64,000 nucleotides of DNA from CATQHW01 sp965215345 (GCA_965215345.1 CBDCDL010000002.1:806001-870000), one strand, 5' to 3'; numbered from the stretch's first letter, positions 1 to 9,295 are shown. The notes: generated by a model not told the origin, from the sequence alone. Made by a program: numbers and translations.

Positions 1-299
1 GCGGCGATGATGAAGGGGCCGGTGAGGGTGGTGATCAGGAACCCCTTGGTCATGGCCGTCATGCGCAGTTCCTTGCGCGCGACCAGCCAGAGCTTGCTCA
101 CCGGTTGCGGCCGCCCGTCGAACAGCACCCGGCCTGCGTCCGGGGCCAGGATGTTCATGATCATGCGGATGATCGTGCTCTTGCCGGCGCCGTTGGGGCC
201 CAGCAACCCGAAGATCTCGCCCGGCTGCGCTCGGAACGAGACCCCGTCCACGGCGAGGTGGTCACCGTAGCGCTTTACGACCTCGCGAACCTCGATCAT
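1..299 (-). CDS. ABC ATPase N-terminus fused in frame to an ABC-2 permease N-terminus (partial, runs off the window)
   Basis: Reading from the ATG at 299, the first ~65 residues are an ABC ATPase N-terminus: a Walker A loop (GPNGAGKST, residues 34-42) followed by a GRVLFDGRP strand. The frame then passes without a stop into VSKLWLVARKEL and TKGFLITTLTGPF, which is how NatB/ABC-2-type exporter permeases begin. The junction V is a GTG codon, the likely original permease start. The ATPase Q-loop, signature, Walker B and H-loop are all missing. An internal deletion that removed most of the ATPase and joined it to its neighbouring permease explains this best; an assembly collapse is the alternative. 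The product should not hydrolyse ATP. Confidence 0.7.
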   Translation of the reverse strand, partial: MIEVREVVKRYGDHLAVDGVSFRAQPGEIFGLLGPNGAGKSTIIRMIMNILAPDAGRVLFDGRPQPVSKLWLVARKELRMTAMTKGFLITTLTGPFIIA

Positions 300-475
300 C
301 CGTTCCAGATACCATGGTACTACCCAACGACCGGAGACCCGCCAGGGCTTCAGGATTCCGCGTGGGTGCCGTGCTCGCGTGACGTGGCCGCGTTGCCGTG
401 ATCGACGACGAGCGGCGCCTGCCGTAGTTAGTTAGTTACGGATCGGGCCTCCTCCGGCTACGATCGGCCAACGAC

Positions 476-3400
476 ATGGACCCGACAACCGAACGACGAC
501 CGCCGCTCGCGGACGAGCCGCTGCCGACCCGCTACGAGCACGCCACGGCCGAGCGGGAGGCGACCGAGCGCTGGACGGCCGCGCGCGCGTTCAGCGCGAC
601 CCCCGACGTCCGCGCGCGCCGCTACGTGGTGATGATGCCGTTGCCCAACGTCACCGGCGCCCTGCACATGGGGCACTCCATGGACAACGTCATGCAGGAC
701 CTGCTGATCCGCTGGCACCGGATGCTGGGCGACAACACCCTGTGGATGGCCGGCACCGACCACGCCGGCATCGCCACGCAGGCCGTGATCGAGCGCCGCC
801 TGCTGGAGCTGGAGGGCAAGACCCGCCACGACATCGGCCGCGATGCCCTGGTGCAGCGCATCTGGGAGTGGAAGGACCGCTACCAGCAGCGCATCGTCGA
901 GCAGCAGCGGGCGATGGGCTGCTCCTGCGACTGGGACCGGCAGCGCTTCACCATGGACGCGGTCTGCTCGCGCGCCGTCCGCCACACCTTCCTGGCGCTG
1001 TTCCGCGACGGGCTGGTGTTCCGCGGCACGCGGCTGGTCAACTGGGACTGCGCGCTGCGCACCGCGGTCTCCGACGACGAGATCGGCTACCGCACGGTGG
1101 ACGGCGCCTACTGGCACCTGCGCTATCCGGTGATCGATCCCCGGCCGGGCGAGCCCACCCACGTGGTGGTGGCGACCACCCGCCCGGAGACCATGCTCGG
1201 AGACACCGCGGTCGCTTGCCACCCCGACCCGCGCCCGGCGCTCGACCGCGCCATCGAGCGGCTGGCAGAGCGCGCCGCCCGCGCCCCGCAACGCGAGCGG
1301 CCGGCCCTGAAGGAGCAACTCGCCGAGCTTCGCCGGCGCCGCGAGACCCACCTGGACCGCCTGGTCCGGCTGGTGGAGATGGCGGCGGCCGGCCGCCTGA
1401 TCCGGCTGCCCCTGCTGAACCGCGAGATCCCGCTGATCACCGACGACTGGGCCAAGCCCGACGTGGGCTCCGGCTGCGTGAAGATCACCCCCGGCCACGA
1501 CCCCAACGACTACGAGGTGTGGCAGCGCCATCAGGACCGCATCGGCCTGATCAACATCCTGGAGCCGGACGGCACCCTGAACGGCGCGGCCGGCCCCTAC
1601 GCCGGGCTCGACCGCGAGGCGGCGCGCACGCGCGTGGTGGCCGACCTGGAGAGCGCCGGCCTGCTTGACCGGATCGAGCCGCACCGGGTCGAGATCGGCC
1701 ACTCCGACCGCTCCGGCACCGCCATCGAGCCGTACCTGTCGCGGCAGTGGTACCTGCGCATGGGCGACGTGCCCGGCGGCGTCACCGTGGGCCGCGGCAC
1801 CGCCAACGAGGCCACGGTCCCCGGCCTGGCACAGGTGGCGATCGACGCGGTGGCCGGCGGCTGGCGGTCGCCGACCGGGCGCAAGCTCGCCTTCTTCCCG
1901 GACGACCGCTACGCGCGCACCTACCTGGACTGGCTGGGCGAGAAACGCGACTGGAACATCAGCCGGCAACTCTGGTGGGGACACCAGATCCCGATCTGGA
2001 CCGCGCGCTGCACGGGCGGCCGGCTGCGGCAGGCGCTCGCCCTGGCCGAGCGCGTCCGCGACCGCGAGGACGTGGCGGTGCAGCTCCGCGAGGTCACCGA
2101 CGCGATCGGCCGGGAGGGCGGCTCCCTCACGGTGGGCGAGGCGGGCGCCATCGCGCGGGCCGCGGCGGGCGCGTCCGCCGAGGTGGAGATCGACCTCTGC
2201 CTGCGCGACGCGGAGGCGGAGCGCGAGCTGGCGGAGGAGCTGGCCGGGCTCGGCTTCGAGCAGGACCCCGATGTGCTGGACACTTGGTTCTCGAGCGCGC
2301 TGTGGCCGCACAGCACCCTGGGATGGCCCGATCCCGGCGACGCTCCGGTTGACTCCGGCCAGCCCCCGCTCGGCGCCGGCGGCGGCGAGGACTGCCTGAG
2401 CTACTACTACCCCGGCTCCTGCCTGGTGACCGGCCGCGACATCATCACCCTGTGGGTGGCGCGCATGGTGATCGCCGGCATGTACAACCTGGGCGACCTG
2501 CCGTTCGAGCACTGCTTCGTGCACGCCAACATCCTGGACGGCAAGGGCGAGATGATGAGCAAGTCGGCCGGCAACGGCATCGATCCGGTCGACATCATCG
2601 AGCGCTACGGCGCCGACGCGCTGCGCTACGTGATGTGCGAGCTGCAGACCGGCAGCCAGGACATCCGCCTGCCGGTTCAGGCGGTGTCGCCGTTCACGGG
2701 CAAGACCATCGAGTTGGCCACCGCCCGCCACGGACGGACCATCTTCACCTACCTGTGCCCGGACACCGGCAAGGAGTTCGACGTGCTGGGCACCATGGCC
2801 GACCTGCCGGGGGCGACCCTGATCAGCGACCGCTTCGACGTCGGCCGCTCCTTCTGCACCAAGCTCTGGAACGCGGCCCGCTTCGCGTTCATGAGGCTGC
2901 GCGGCTACCGGCATCGCGAGCGGCCGCTCGATGAGCTGGCGGCCGAGGACCGCTGGATCCTGTCGCGCCTGTCCCGCACCTGCGCGGCCGTGCAGGAGCA
3001 GCTCGAGAACTACCGTCCGTCGGCGGCGCTGGGCGCCGTTCGCGAGTTCTTCTGGGGCGACCTGTGCGACTGGTACCTGGAGCTGATCAAGCCGCGGGTG
3101 GTCGCCGCGGACGCGGCGGTCGCGGACGCTGACGAAGCGGACGCCGATGCGGCCCGCGGGACGGTGGCGGCCGTTCTGGACGGCACGCTGCGCCTGCTGC
3201 ACCCGTTCGTGCCGTTCATCAGCGAGACGCTGTGGGCGCGCCTGCGCGAGCTGGCGCCGCGCCGCGGCATCGCCGGCTGGCAGCCGGCCGACGCCGAACT
3301 GCTGGCGGTCGCGGACTGGCCGCGGCCGGATGCGCGCCTCGAGGATGCGGCGCTGGAAGCCGACATCGACCGCCTGCGCGGCGTCGCCCGCGCGGCCCGC

Positions 3401-3823
3401 GACCTGCGCGCCCGGCACGGCGTGGAGGCGCGCAAGCCGCTCGACGCCGTGATCCGGCCCACCGGCGACGGCGGCGGCCGCTCCCGGCTGGACGCCTACG
3501 AGGGGCTGATCCGCCGCGCGGCCGTCCTGGGGTCGTTGAGCTTCGCGGCCGGCGGCGCGCCCCCGGCAGGCTCCGCATCCGCGGTCGTCGGCGACCACGA
3601 GATCCACCTGCTGGACGTGGTCGACGTCGAGGTGGAGCGGCAGCGCCTGGCCAGGCAGCGCGACCGCCTGCAGCGCCAGATCGGCGGCTCGGAACAGAAG
3701 CTCGCCAACGCCGGCTTCCTGAACAACGCCGCCCCCGAAGTGGTCGAGCGGGAGCGGCAACGCCTGGCCGACGCCCGCATCGAGCTGCAGGCCGTGCAGC
3801 AGAACCTGAGTCACCTGACCTGA
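476..3823 (+). CDS. valS: Valyl-tRNA synthetase
   Basis: Class I aminoacyl-tRNA synthetase that charges tRNA-Val in the cytoplasm. The 1115-residue protein has the HIGH-type motif HMGH at residues 64-67, the KMSKS-type loop MMSKS at 693-697, editing-domain sequence (TTRPETMLGDTA) near 235, and a C-terminal coiled coil starting EVERQRLARQRDRL, as in bacterial ValRS. It is longer than the usual ~880-950 residues. Part of the excess is a ~50-residue insertion near 738-790 containing CPDTGKEF, between the catalytic core and the anticodon-binding domain. The ATG at 476 lacks a strong Shine-Dalgarno. The stop overlaps the next gene by 4 nt, implying translational coupling. Confidence 0.97.
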   Translation: MDPTTERRPPLADEPLPTRYEHATAEREATERWTAARAFSATPDVRARRYVVMMPLPNVTGALHMGHSMDNVMQDLLIRWHRMLGDNTLWMAGTDHAGIATQAVIERRLLELEGKTRHDIGRDALVQRIWEWKDRYQQRIVEQQRAMGCSCDWDRQRFTMDAVCSRAVRHTFLALFRDGLVFRGTRLVNWDCALRTAVSDDEIGYRTVDGAYWHLRYPVIDPRPGEPTHVVVATTRPETMLGDTAVACHPDPRPALDRAIERLAERAARAPQRERPALKEQLAELRRRRETHLDRLVRLVEMAAAGRLIRLPLLNREIPLITDDWAKPDVGSGCVKITPGHDPNDYEVWQRHQDRIGLINILEPDGTLNGAAGPYAGLDREAARTRVVADLESAGLLDRIEPHRVEIGHSDRSGTAIEPYLSRQWYLRMGDVPGGVTVGRGTANEATVPGLAQVAIDAVAGGWRSPTGRKLAFFPDDRYARTYLDWLGEKRDWNISRQLWWGHQIPIWTARCTGGRLRQALALAERVRDREDVAVQLREVTDAIGREGGSLTVGEAGAIARAAAGASAEVEIDLCLRDAEAERELAEELAGLGFEQDPDVLDTWFSSALWPHSTLGWPDPGDAPVDSGQPPLGAGGGEDCLSYYYPGSCLVTGRDIITLWVARMVIAGMYNLGDLPFEHCFVHANILDGKGEMMSKSAGNGIDPVDIIERYGADALRYVMCELQTGSQDIRLPVQAVSPFTGKTIELATARHGRTIFTYLCPDTGKEFDVLGTMADLPGATLISDRFDVGRSFCTKLWNAARFAFMRLRGYRHRERPLDELAAEDRWILSRLSRTCAAVQEQLENYRPSAALGAVREFFWGDLCDWYLELIKPRVVAADAAVADADEADADAARGTVAAVLDGTLRLLHPFVPFISETLWARLRELAPRRGIAGWQPADAELLAVADWPRPDARLEDAALEADIDRLRGVARAARDLRARHGVEARKPLDAVIRPTGDGGGRSRLDAYEGLIRRAAVLGSLSFAAGGAPPAGSASAVVGDHEIHLLDVVDVEVERQRLARQRDRLQRQIGGSEQKLANAGFLNNAAPEVVERERQRLADARIELQAVQQNLSHLT

Positions 3824-5103
3824 GCGATCCGCGCAGCGCGCCGGGAACGCCGGTATCCGGATGGCAGCTCCTGGCTGCCAGGCCGCGCTTTCGGCGGCTG
3901 GTCGCCTCCTCGGCGCTGTGGTACGCCACCCGCGCCTACGAGCTGGTGGTGCTGTCGTGGCTGGTGCTGGAGCTCACCGACTCGGTGGCCGCCGTCGCGG
4001 CCCTGGCCGCCGCCCGCGGACTGCCCATGCTGTTGCTGGCGTACGTGGGCGGGACGCTGGCCGACCGCGTCTCGCGCCTGCGCCTGCTGCGCATCACCCA
4101 GAGCCTCACCCTGGCCGTCGTCGCCGCCTACGCCGCCTACCTGGCGCTCGGCACGCCCGTCCCCTGGAGCGCTCACCTCGTGATCGGGCTGGTCGGGGCG
4201 GTGTGGAGCTTCGACTTCGCCAACCGCCGCTCGCTGTACACGGAGCTGTTCGAGCCCCGTGAGCTGACCACCGCGGTCCCGGTCGACACCATCACCTTCA
4301 CCACCGGCCTGATCGCCGGGCCGCTGATCGCGGGCGTCCTGACGCGCACCGGCGGCTTCGCGGTGGCCTACGCGGGGCTGGCCGTCATGCACGCCGCCTC
4401 GCTCGCCCTCCTCCCCGCCGGCGGGCGGCGCCAGCCGCGGCCGGCCGCGACCCCGGAGCGGCTGTCGATCGCCGGGCGCCTGCGGAGGGCGCAGGGCACG
4501 CTGCGCGGCCGGCGTGCCCTGCAGGCGACAGTGGCGGTCACCCTGGTCTCCAACTTCTTCGCCTTCCCGTTCCACCAGATGGTGCCGGTGATCGGCCGCG
4601 ACGTGCTCGCGGCCGACGCCCTGCGCTTCGGCATCCTGGTCGCCGCCTGGGGAGTCGGCGCCCTGGCCGGTTCCGTCACCCTGGCCGCGCGCGCCGTCAG
4701 GCGGCCCGCGTGGGTGTTCTTCGCCGGCATGTCCAGCCTGTTCGTCTGCATCGCGGGCTTCGCGCTGTCCGGCGCCTACCTGCTGTCGGTGGCGTTGCTG
4801 CTGGCCGGCGGCATCGGCTTCTCCGGCTTCGCGTCCATGCAGATCCTGATCACCCTGCGCTCCGCGCCGCAGGCAGCGCGCGGTCGCTCGCTGGGGGTGG
4901 TCGGCCTGGCGATCGGGGTCAACCCGCTGGGCAACGTGATCCTGGGGCTGGTCGCCGAACAGGTCGGCCCGCAGGCCGCGCTCGCCGGCTTCGCGCTGCT
5001 CGGGCTCTCCGGACTGGCGCTGGTCCGGTGGCGCTACCCGGAGCTGGGCCGCCGGGCGGCGGTCAGCGATCCGCCTCCGGAGCCTGCGCCGCCGGCGAGC
5101 TGA
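3820..5103 (+). CDS. Major facilitator superfamily transporter, probable CTG start
   Basis: A 12-helix MFS-type permease of about 427 residues, of the family of small-molecule/drug exporters. A TLADRVSRLRLL segment after helix 2 matches the conserved MFS loop A, and hydrophobic helices continue to the C-terminus. No ATG, GTG or TTG lies in frame between the valS end and the first helix. The best start is the CTG at 3820, which overlaps the valS TGA as CTGA, the same geometry as the common ATGA coupling; a later GTG would delete helix 1. The substrate cannot be told. The 3' end overlaps the convergent coaD by 41 nt. Confidence 0.85.
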   Translation: MSDPRSAPGTPVSGWQLLAARPRFRRLVASSALWYATRAYELVVLSWLVLELTDSVAAVAALAAARGLPMLLLAYVGGTLADRVSRLRLLRITQSLTLAVVAAYAAYLALGTPVPWSAHLVIGLVGAVWSFDFANRRSLYTELFEPRELTTAVPVDTITFTTGLIAGPLIAGVLTRTGGFAVAYAGLAVMHAASLALLPAGGRRQPRPAATPERLSIAGRLRRAQGTLRGRRALQATVAVTLVSNFFAFPFHQMVPVIGRDVLAADALRFGILVAAWGVGALAGSVTLAARAVRRPAWVFFAGMSSLFVCIAGFALSGAYLLSVALLLAGGIGFSGFASMQILITLRSAPQAARGRSLGVVGLAIGVNPLGNVILGLVAEQVGPQAALAGFALLGLSGLALVRWRYPELGRRAAVSDPPPEPAPPAS

Positions 5104-5587
5104 AGCGCTCCACGAAGGCGGTGTGCACGGCCGGCGGCACGTACTTGGCGAGGACCGTTTCCCAGCCGCTGAGCCCGATCAGTCCCTTCACCACGCTGGA
5201 GCTCACCTCGGCGATCTCGCGCGGGGGCATCAGGAACACGGTGACCACGCCCGCGTCCAGGTCGCTGTTGATGTACTTCATCGACCGCTCGTACTGGTAG
5301 TCGAGCTCCGTGCGGATGCCGCGCAGCACGAACTCCGCGCCCCGCGACCGCGCGTACTCCACCAGGAAGCGGTTCTCGTAGGTTTCCACGGTCGCCCTGG
5401 TGTGGCCGGCCAGCGAGGCGCGGACCAGCGCGAGGCGCTCGGAGATCGAGAACTCGTAGCGCTTGTCCGGGTTCGTGCCGATGGCGACGATCATCTCATC
5501 GAACAGCCGCTCCCCCTGCTCCACCACCCACAGGTGGCCGTTGGTGATCGGGTCGAAGCTGGCCGCGTACACGCATCGCCGGGGCAT
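5063..5587 (-). CDS. coaD: Phosphopantetheine adenylyltransferase
   Basis: Catalyses the fourth step of coenzyme A synthesis, 4'-phosphopantetheine plus ATP to dephospho-CoA. The 174-residue protein begins MPRRCVYAASFDPITNGH; the SFDPITNGH block (10-18) carries the nucleotidyltransferase T/HxGH motif. Further CoaD landmarks are NPDKRYEFS, RGIRTELDYQYE and IAEVSSSVVKGL, the last a variant of the usual ISSTxVR. I chose the ATG at 5587 because it gives the normal family N-terminus; an in-frame start 12 codons upstream adds non-conserved residues. It is transcribed towards, and overlaps, the MFS gene. Confidence 0.95.
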   Translation of the reverse strand: MPRRCVYAASFDPITNGHLWVVEQGERLFDEMIVAIGTNPDKRYEFSISERLALVRASLAGHTRATVETYENRFLVEYARSRGAEFVLRGIRTELDYQYERSMKYINSDLDAGVVTVFLMPPREIAEVSSSVVKGLIGLSGWETVLAKYVPPAVHTAFVERFSSPAAQAPEADR

Positions 5588-5655
5588 GGGCGCATCCCAA
5601 CCCGACCGGCAGGCGCTGGTCAAGAAGCCCGCGCCGCCACTATGATCGCGCTGTC

Positions 5656-5949
5656 GTGGGTAGCTGCTTCGCGTGCGGCGCGGCGTTCGATCCGGACCTG
5701 GAGATATTCCGCGCGACCACCTGCGCGAGTTGCGGCAAGGACGCGCACGTCTGCCTGAACTGCCGCTTCTACGACACGTCCGCGCACATGGAGTGCCGGG
5801 AGTCGATCGCGGAGCCGGTGGCGCAGAAGGACCGGTCGAACTTCTGCGAGTACTTCAAGGTGCGGCAGGAGACCGGCCCCGGTCCGGCCGACGACGACCG
5901 TGCCACGCGCGCCCGCGAGGCGGCCGAGCGGCTGTTCGGCGGCCTGTAG
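5656..5949 (+). CDS. Small zinc-ribbon-like protein
   Basis: A 97-residue cytosolic protein starting at GTG 5656. Cysteines at residues 4, 7, 23, 26, 33 and 36 form CxxC pairs (CFAC, CASC, CLNC), typical of a double zinc ribbon. Two more cysteines lie in MECRE and FCEYF. The C-terminal third is charged and helical. No enzymatic motif is visible, and the function is unknown. It lies divergent to coaD and is not obviously in an operon. Confidence 0.8.
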   Translation: MGSCFACGAAFDPDLEIFRATTCASCGKDAHVCLNCRFYDTSAHMECRESIAEPVAQKDRSNFCEYFKVRQETGPGPADDDRATRAREAAERLFGGL

Positions 5950-5960
5950 CGTGGCCGGCT

Positions 5961-6749
5961 TCAGAGCACCGCGCCGTACGCTTCGTCGAAGGCGCTCGCC
6001 GCATAGGCGTCCGACGCGTACCCGAACCCGCCGTCGCCCCAACGCTCCCCCCAACTGTTGCGCACGATGAAGCGCGTCCCCGTGTAGCCCACCAGGCAGG
6101 CCGCGTGGCCGCCCCGCGAGGTGTCCTCCCGGTACCGGTCAAGCTCACCCTCCGCTGCCGTCGCCCGCTCCCAGGTCCGGTCCACCATCACGCGCACCAG
6201 CACCGGCCCCTGGTTCGAGATCCACGCCCGCCACCGCTCCGGGTCGCGCCCCAGGTTGTGGTAGCTGGCGATCCGGTACTTCGCCGCCCCGGCATAGAAC
6301 GCCTCCGTGCTCAGCGAGCTCAGCGTCCCGTCCATGGGCAGCGTGCTCTCGGTCACACACCCGTACTTCCGCGCCACCCGCAGGGCAAGCTTGATCTGCG
6401 TCCCCGCCGACTCGATGAAGGTCGTCGGGAACGAGGTGAGCAGGTCGGTCTCCTTGTTGGCCATCCAGATGAACCGGGGCGAGGGCCGCTCGCCCTCGGC
6501 CAGCAACCCGGCTTGCCGGTAGTGCCAGTGCAGCACCCCGTCCGCCGCCGCGAAGCCGACGCAGGCGCCGGTCGTCCCCTGGTTCCTGACCGGCCAGTCC
6601 TCCCCGCGCAGATCCACCTCGGCGCGGGCCGCCGCGTCCGCCACCACGCCGGCCTCCACGGCGTCCGCGAAGGTCCAGTCCATCTGCACGCCGGCCGACC
6701 GATCGCAGTTGAGTCTGAACCGCCCCACGCTCGGTCCTTTCTCTGCCAT
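5961..6749 (-). CDS. Papain-like (C1 family) cysteine peptidase
   Basis: A 262-residue protein with the papain triad in order: Gln57 and Cys63 in NQGTTGACVGFA, His215 in RGGHAACLVGY and Asn231 in VRNSWGERWGDGGFGY. The NSWG block is diagnostic for C1A peptidases. There is no long propeptide and no convincing signal peptide, so it is probably an intracellular or leaderless member of the bacterial C1 group; its substrate is unknown. Translation starts at the ATG at 6749. It lies 72 nt downstream of the first coiled-coil nuclease-fold gene on the same strand. Confidence 0.9.
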   Translation of the reverse strand: MAEKGPSVGRFRLNCDRSAGVQMDWTFADAVEAGVVADAAARAEVDLRGEDWPVRNQGTTGACVGFAAADGVLHWHYRQAGLLAEGERPSPRFIWMANKETDLLTSFPTTFIESAGTQIKLALRVARKYGCVTESTLPMDGTLSSLSTEAFYAGAAKYRIASYHNLGRDPERWRAWISNQGPVLVRVMVDRTWERATAAEGELDRYREDTSRGGHAACLVGYTGTRFIVRNSWGERWGDGGFGYASDAYAASAFDEAYGAVL

Positions 6750-6821
6750 CGCTACACCGGCGGCGGGATCGATCGCGCGGCCGGGACGAGCCCGATCGGT
6801 GCGGTTCGCATGTGGGCGCCG

Positions 6822-7592
6822 CTATCGCGCGGCGCGCCGGCTGCGCACCCCCTCCAGGTTCAGCACCTGCATGGCCTCGTCACCCATCGCTATGGCGTAG
6901 ATCCCGCGCCGCGTCAGATACTTCACCAAGTCTTCTCCGATGCTCAGTGACGAGAACGCCGGCACCACCGGCATCTCCCCGTACTGCGGATAGTACCGCG
7001 CGAAATCGCCGCTCTCCACAAACTGCGCGAATGCCCGCGCGTCTTCCGGGTGCGGCGTGGACTTCGTCTCGTTGAGCAGCACCGCCCGCGCGCCGACGTA
7101 CAGCGCGTCGAACTCCCGCTCGCGCGAGCGGTCGTCGCTGCGGGTGACCGACACTCGGGTCCCGAAGTACCGAACCTCGCCGCACCCGAACACCTCGCGG
7201 GCCAGCCGGCGGACACTCGGCGCCACGATGTCCTCGACCAGGGTGCCCATCTTCTTGGCCAAGTTGCTCCACCGCTCGTTCATCTCCTTCCGCTCGCGGG
7301 CCGCCGCCTCCCAGTTGCGGGCAGCCTGGCGCTTCATCTCTTCCCGCTCGCGGGCCGCCTCTTCCCAGTTGCGGGCAGCCTGACGCTTCATCTCTTCCCG
7401 CTCGCGGGCAGCCTCCTCCCGATAGCGGGCACCCTCCTGCTCCGCATGCTCGACGATACGTTCCAGGCGGTCGAGAGACTCGTCGGTGCGCGCCATCGCG
7501 GCGTCGGTGCGCGCCATGAACGCGGCGAAGATCGTCTCCAGGCGGTCGGTCCGTTCTTCCACCGCCTCGGTCCGTTCAGTGAGTGTGGCCAT
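6822..7592 (-). CDS. Coiled-coil PD-(D/E)XK-fold protein (DUF3782-like), copy 1
   Basis: 256 residues. The N-terminal half is a long coiled coil (TERTEAVEERTDRLETI, then two EREEMKRQAARNW units). The C-terminal half has a nuclease-like core with Asp162 and the Glu175-Thr-Lys177 pair (FDALYV... LNETKST), as in PD-(D/E)XK folds. Proteins of this layout are common, often in multiple copies, in spirochaetes and cyanobacteria; their role is unknown. Start ATG 7592. It is the most complete of three copies; relative to copy 2 it carries an extra DAAMART segment and an extra YREEAA. Confidence 0.85.
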   Translation of the reverse strand: MATLTERTEAVEERTDRLETIFAAFMARTDAAMARTDESLDRLERIVEHAEQEGARYREEAAREREEMKRQAARNWEEAAREREEMKRQAARNWEAAARERKEMNERWSNLAKKMGTLVEDIVAPSVRRLAREVFGCGEVRYFGTRVSVTRSDDRSREREFDALYVGARAVLLNETKSTPHPEDARAFAQFVESGDFARYYPQYGEMPVVPAFSSLSIGEDLVKYLTRRGIYAIAMGDEAMQVLNLEGVRSRRAAR

Positions 7593-7792
7593 GGTATCCG
7601 GTTCCTGCCTTCGTTATAGGATAGCTTCGGCGGCCCACACCGGCAACCACCCGCATTGCCTCACCAAGAATCCAACCCTGCCGAAAGCGTGCCTCATCTG
7701 AAATCTGACCGAAGGAGCTGACCTGAGGGTCAGGTACGGACCTGATGGCCGAGTACGCCGAGCGCCCGGCGAAGCGGTTGCAGTGGGCGCCG

Positions 7793-8521
7793 CTACCGCG
7801 CGGCGCGCCGGCTGAGCACCCCCTCCAGGTTCAGCACCTGCATGGCCTCGTCACCCATCGCTATGGCGTAGATCCCCCGCCGCGTCAGATACTTCACCAA
7901 GTCTTCTCCGATGCTCAGTGAGGAGAACGCCGGCACCACCGGCAACTCCCCATACTGCGGATAGTACCGCGCGAAATCACCGCTCTCCACAAACTGCGCG
8001 AATGCCCGCGCGTCTTCCGGGTGCGGCGTGGACTTCGTCTCGTTGAGCAGCACCGCCCGCGCGCCGACGTAGAGCGCGTCGAACTCCCGCTCGCGCGAGC
8101 GGTCATCGCTGCGGGTGACCGACACTCGGGTCCCGAAGTACCGAACCTCGCCGCACCCGAACACCTCGCGGGCCAGTCGGCGGACACTCGGCGCCACGAT
8201 GTCCTCGACCAGGGTGCCCATCTTCTTGGCCAAGTTGCTCCACCGCTCGTTCATCTCCTTCCGTTCGCGGGCCGCCTCTTCCCAGTTGCGGGCAGCCTGG
8301 CGCTTCATCTCCTCCCGCTCGCGGGCAGCCTCCTCCCAGTTGCGGGCAGCCTGGCGCTTCATCTCTTCCCGCTCGCGGGCGCCCTCCTGCTCCGCACGCT
8401 CGACGATACGTTCCAGGCGGTCGAGAGACTCGTCGGTGCGCGCCATGAACGCGGCGAAGATCGTCTCCAAGCGGTCGGTCCGTTCTTCCACCGCCTCGGT
8501 CCGTTCAGTGAGCGTGGCCAT
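7793..8521 (-). CDS. Coiled-coil PD-(D/E)XK-fold protein (DUF3782-like), copy 2
   Basis: 242 residues, nearly identical to copy 1 over the nuclease-like domain (same FDALYV... LNETKST core), and differing mainly in the coiled coil. I use the ATG at 8521 (MATLTERTEAV) because all three copies share it; an upstream in-frame start would add residues encoded by the conserved upstream DNA. The ~75 nt upstream of the start and ~20 nt downstream of the stop also match the other copies, so whole transcription units were duplicated. Function unknown. Confidence 0.85.
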   Translation of the reverse strand: MATLTERTEAVEERTDRLETIFAAFMARTDESLDRLERIVERAEQEGAREREEMKRQAARNWEEAAREREEMKRQAARNWEEAARERKEMNERWSNLAKKMGTLVEDIVAPSVRRLAREVFGCGEVRYFGTRVSVTRSDDRSREREFDALYVGARAVLLNETKSTPHPEDARAFAQFVESGDFARYYPQYGELPVVPAFSSLSIGEDLVKYLTRRGIYAIAMGDEAMQVLNLEGVLSRRAAR

Positions 8522-8639
8522 GCTATCCGGTTCCTGCCTTCGCCAAAGGATAGCTTCGGCGTCCCACCCCGGCAACCGCGCCCGAGCAGGGTGAGCAAGG
8601 TGGAGCGGCGGTTCCGTTCGCGTTCCGCGCAGGTACCTG

Positions 8640-9295
8640 GACTTCGAGTTCTCTCTTGGCCCTCTCGTCTGTCCCGCAGCGGATGCAGTAGGGCGACCAG
8701 TTCATCGAGCGCCGGCTTGCCGCCGTCGTATCCGTTCAGGGTCATGTCGGTGAGGTTGTTCAACTGCGAGAAGAGGTTACCTTCGAGAACGTGCTGATGC
8801 CGGTCAGGAACGTGAACCGCACGTGCGCGTCCGAGTCCTTGATCGTCCCGTACAGGCCGCGCAGGTAGTCCCGGTTGGCGCGCGCCACCTCCGGTGTGTC
8901 CACCAGCGGGTCCAGGATCGGCTTGTCGTACTCGTCCACCAGCACCCGCCACCCGATGGCCCGCCGCCCGATGCAGGGCCTCCAGCAGAGAGGCGAAGCG
9001 GCCGGGTGCGGTGAGGTACTCGGATGTTACCCCGTGTCCGACCAGTCGTGGCCGTCATGGATGTGCAGCCCGGCGAACAGCTCCTGGTTGCCCTCGACAG
9101 CTCCTTCGGCGTGTCCAGGAACAGGTTCTTGCCGAACCGACGCGAGCGCGACAGGAAGTAGTGCGTACCCTCCTCGAGCAGACGCTCGATGTACGCGGTC
9201 TTGTCCACGTAGTAGCAGCCCTGCTCCCGCAGCGTGCTGAAGGTCTGGATACCGATGAGGCAGTCTGCGCCGGGCCACCGGCACATCCTACTCAT
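8640..9295 (-). pseudogene. Decayed AAA-ATPase-like/DUF1703 protein
   Basis: Remnant of the AAA-ATPase_like plus PD-(D/E)XK (DUF1703) family, spread over at least three reading frames. From 9295 it reads GIQTFSTLREQGCYYVDKTA, then FLSRSRRFGKN where a working Walker A would be RRFGKS. A second frame has NQELFAGLHIHDGHDW, a third MLVDEYDKPILDPLVDTPEV and FTFLTGISTFSKV, and a fourth LFSQLNNLTDMTL. These are in the family's normal order, with deletions between them. The C-terminal nuclease domain is gone. It lies between copies 2 and 3 of the coiled-coil gene. Confidence 0.85.

Noticed and set aside
300..475. Gene between the ABC chimera and valS
   Set aside because: No frame has a start with coding pattern; it holds a 10-bp palindrome (taccatggta) only.
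458..3814. 1118-residue open frame on the minus strand
   Set aside because: It is antisense to valS, has no domain pattern and is the usual shadow of high-G+C codon bias.
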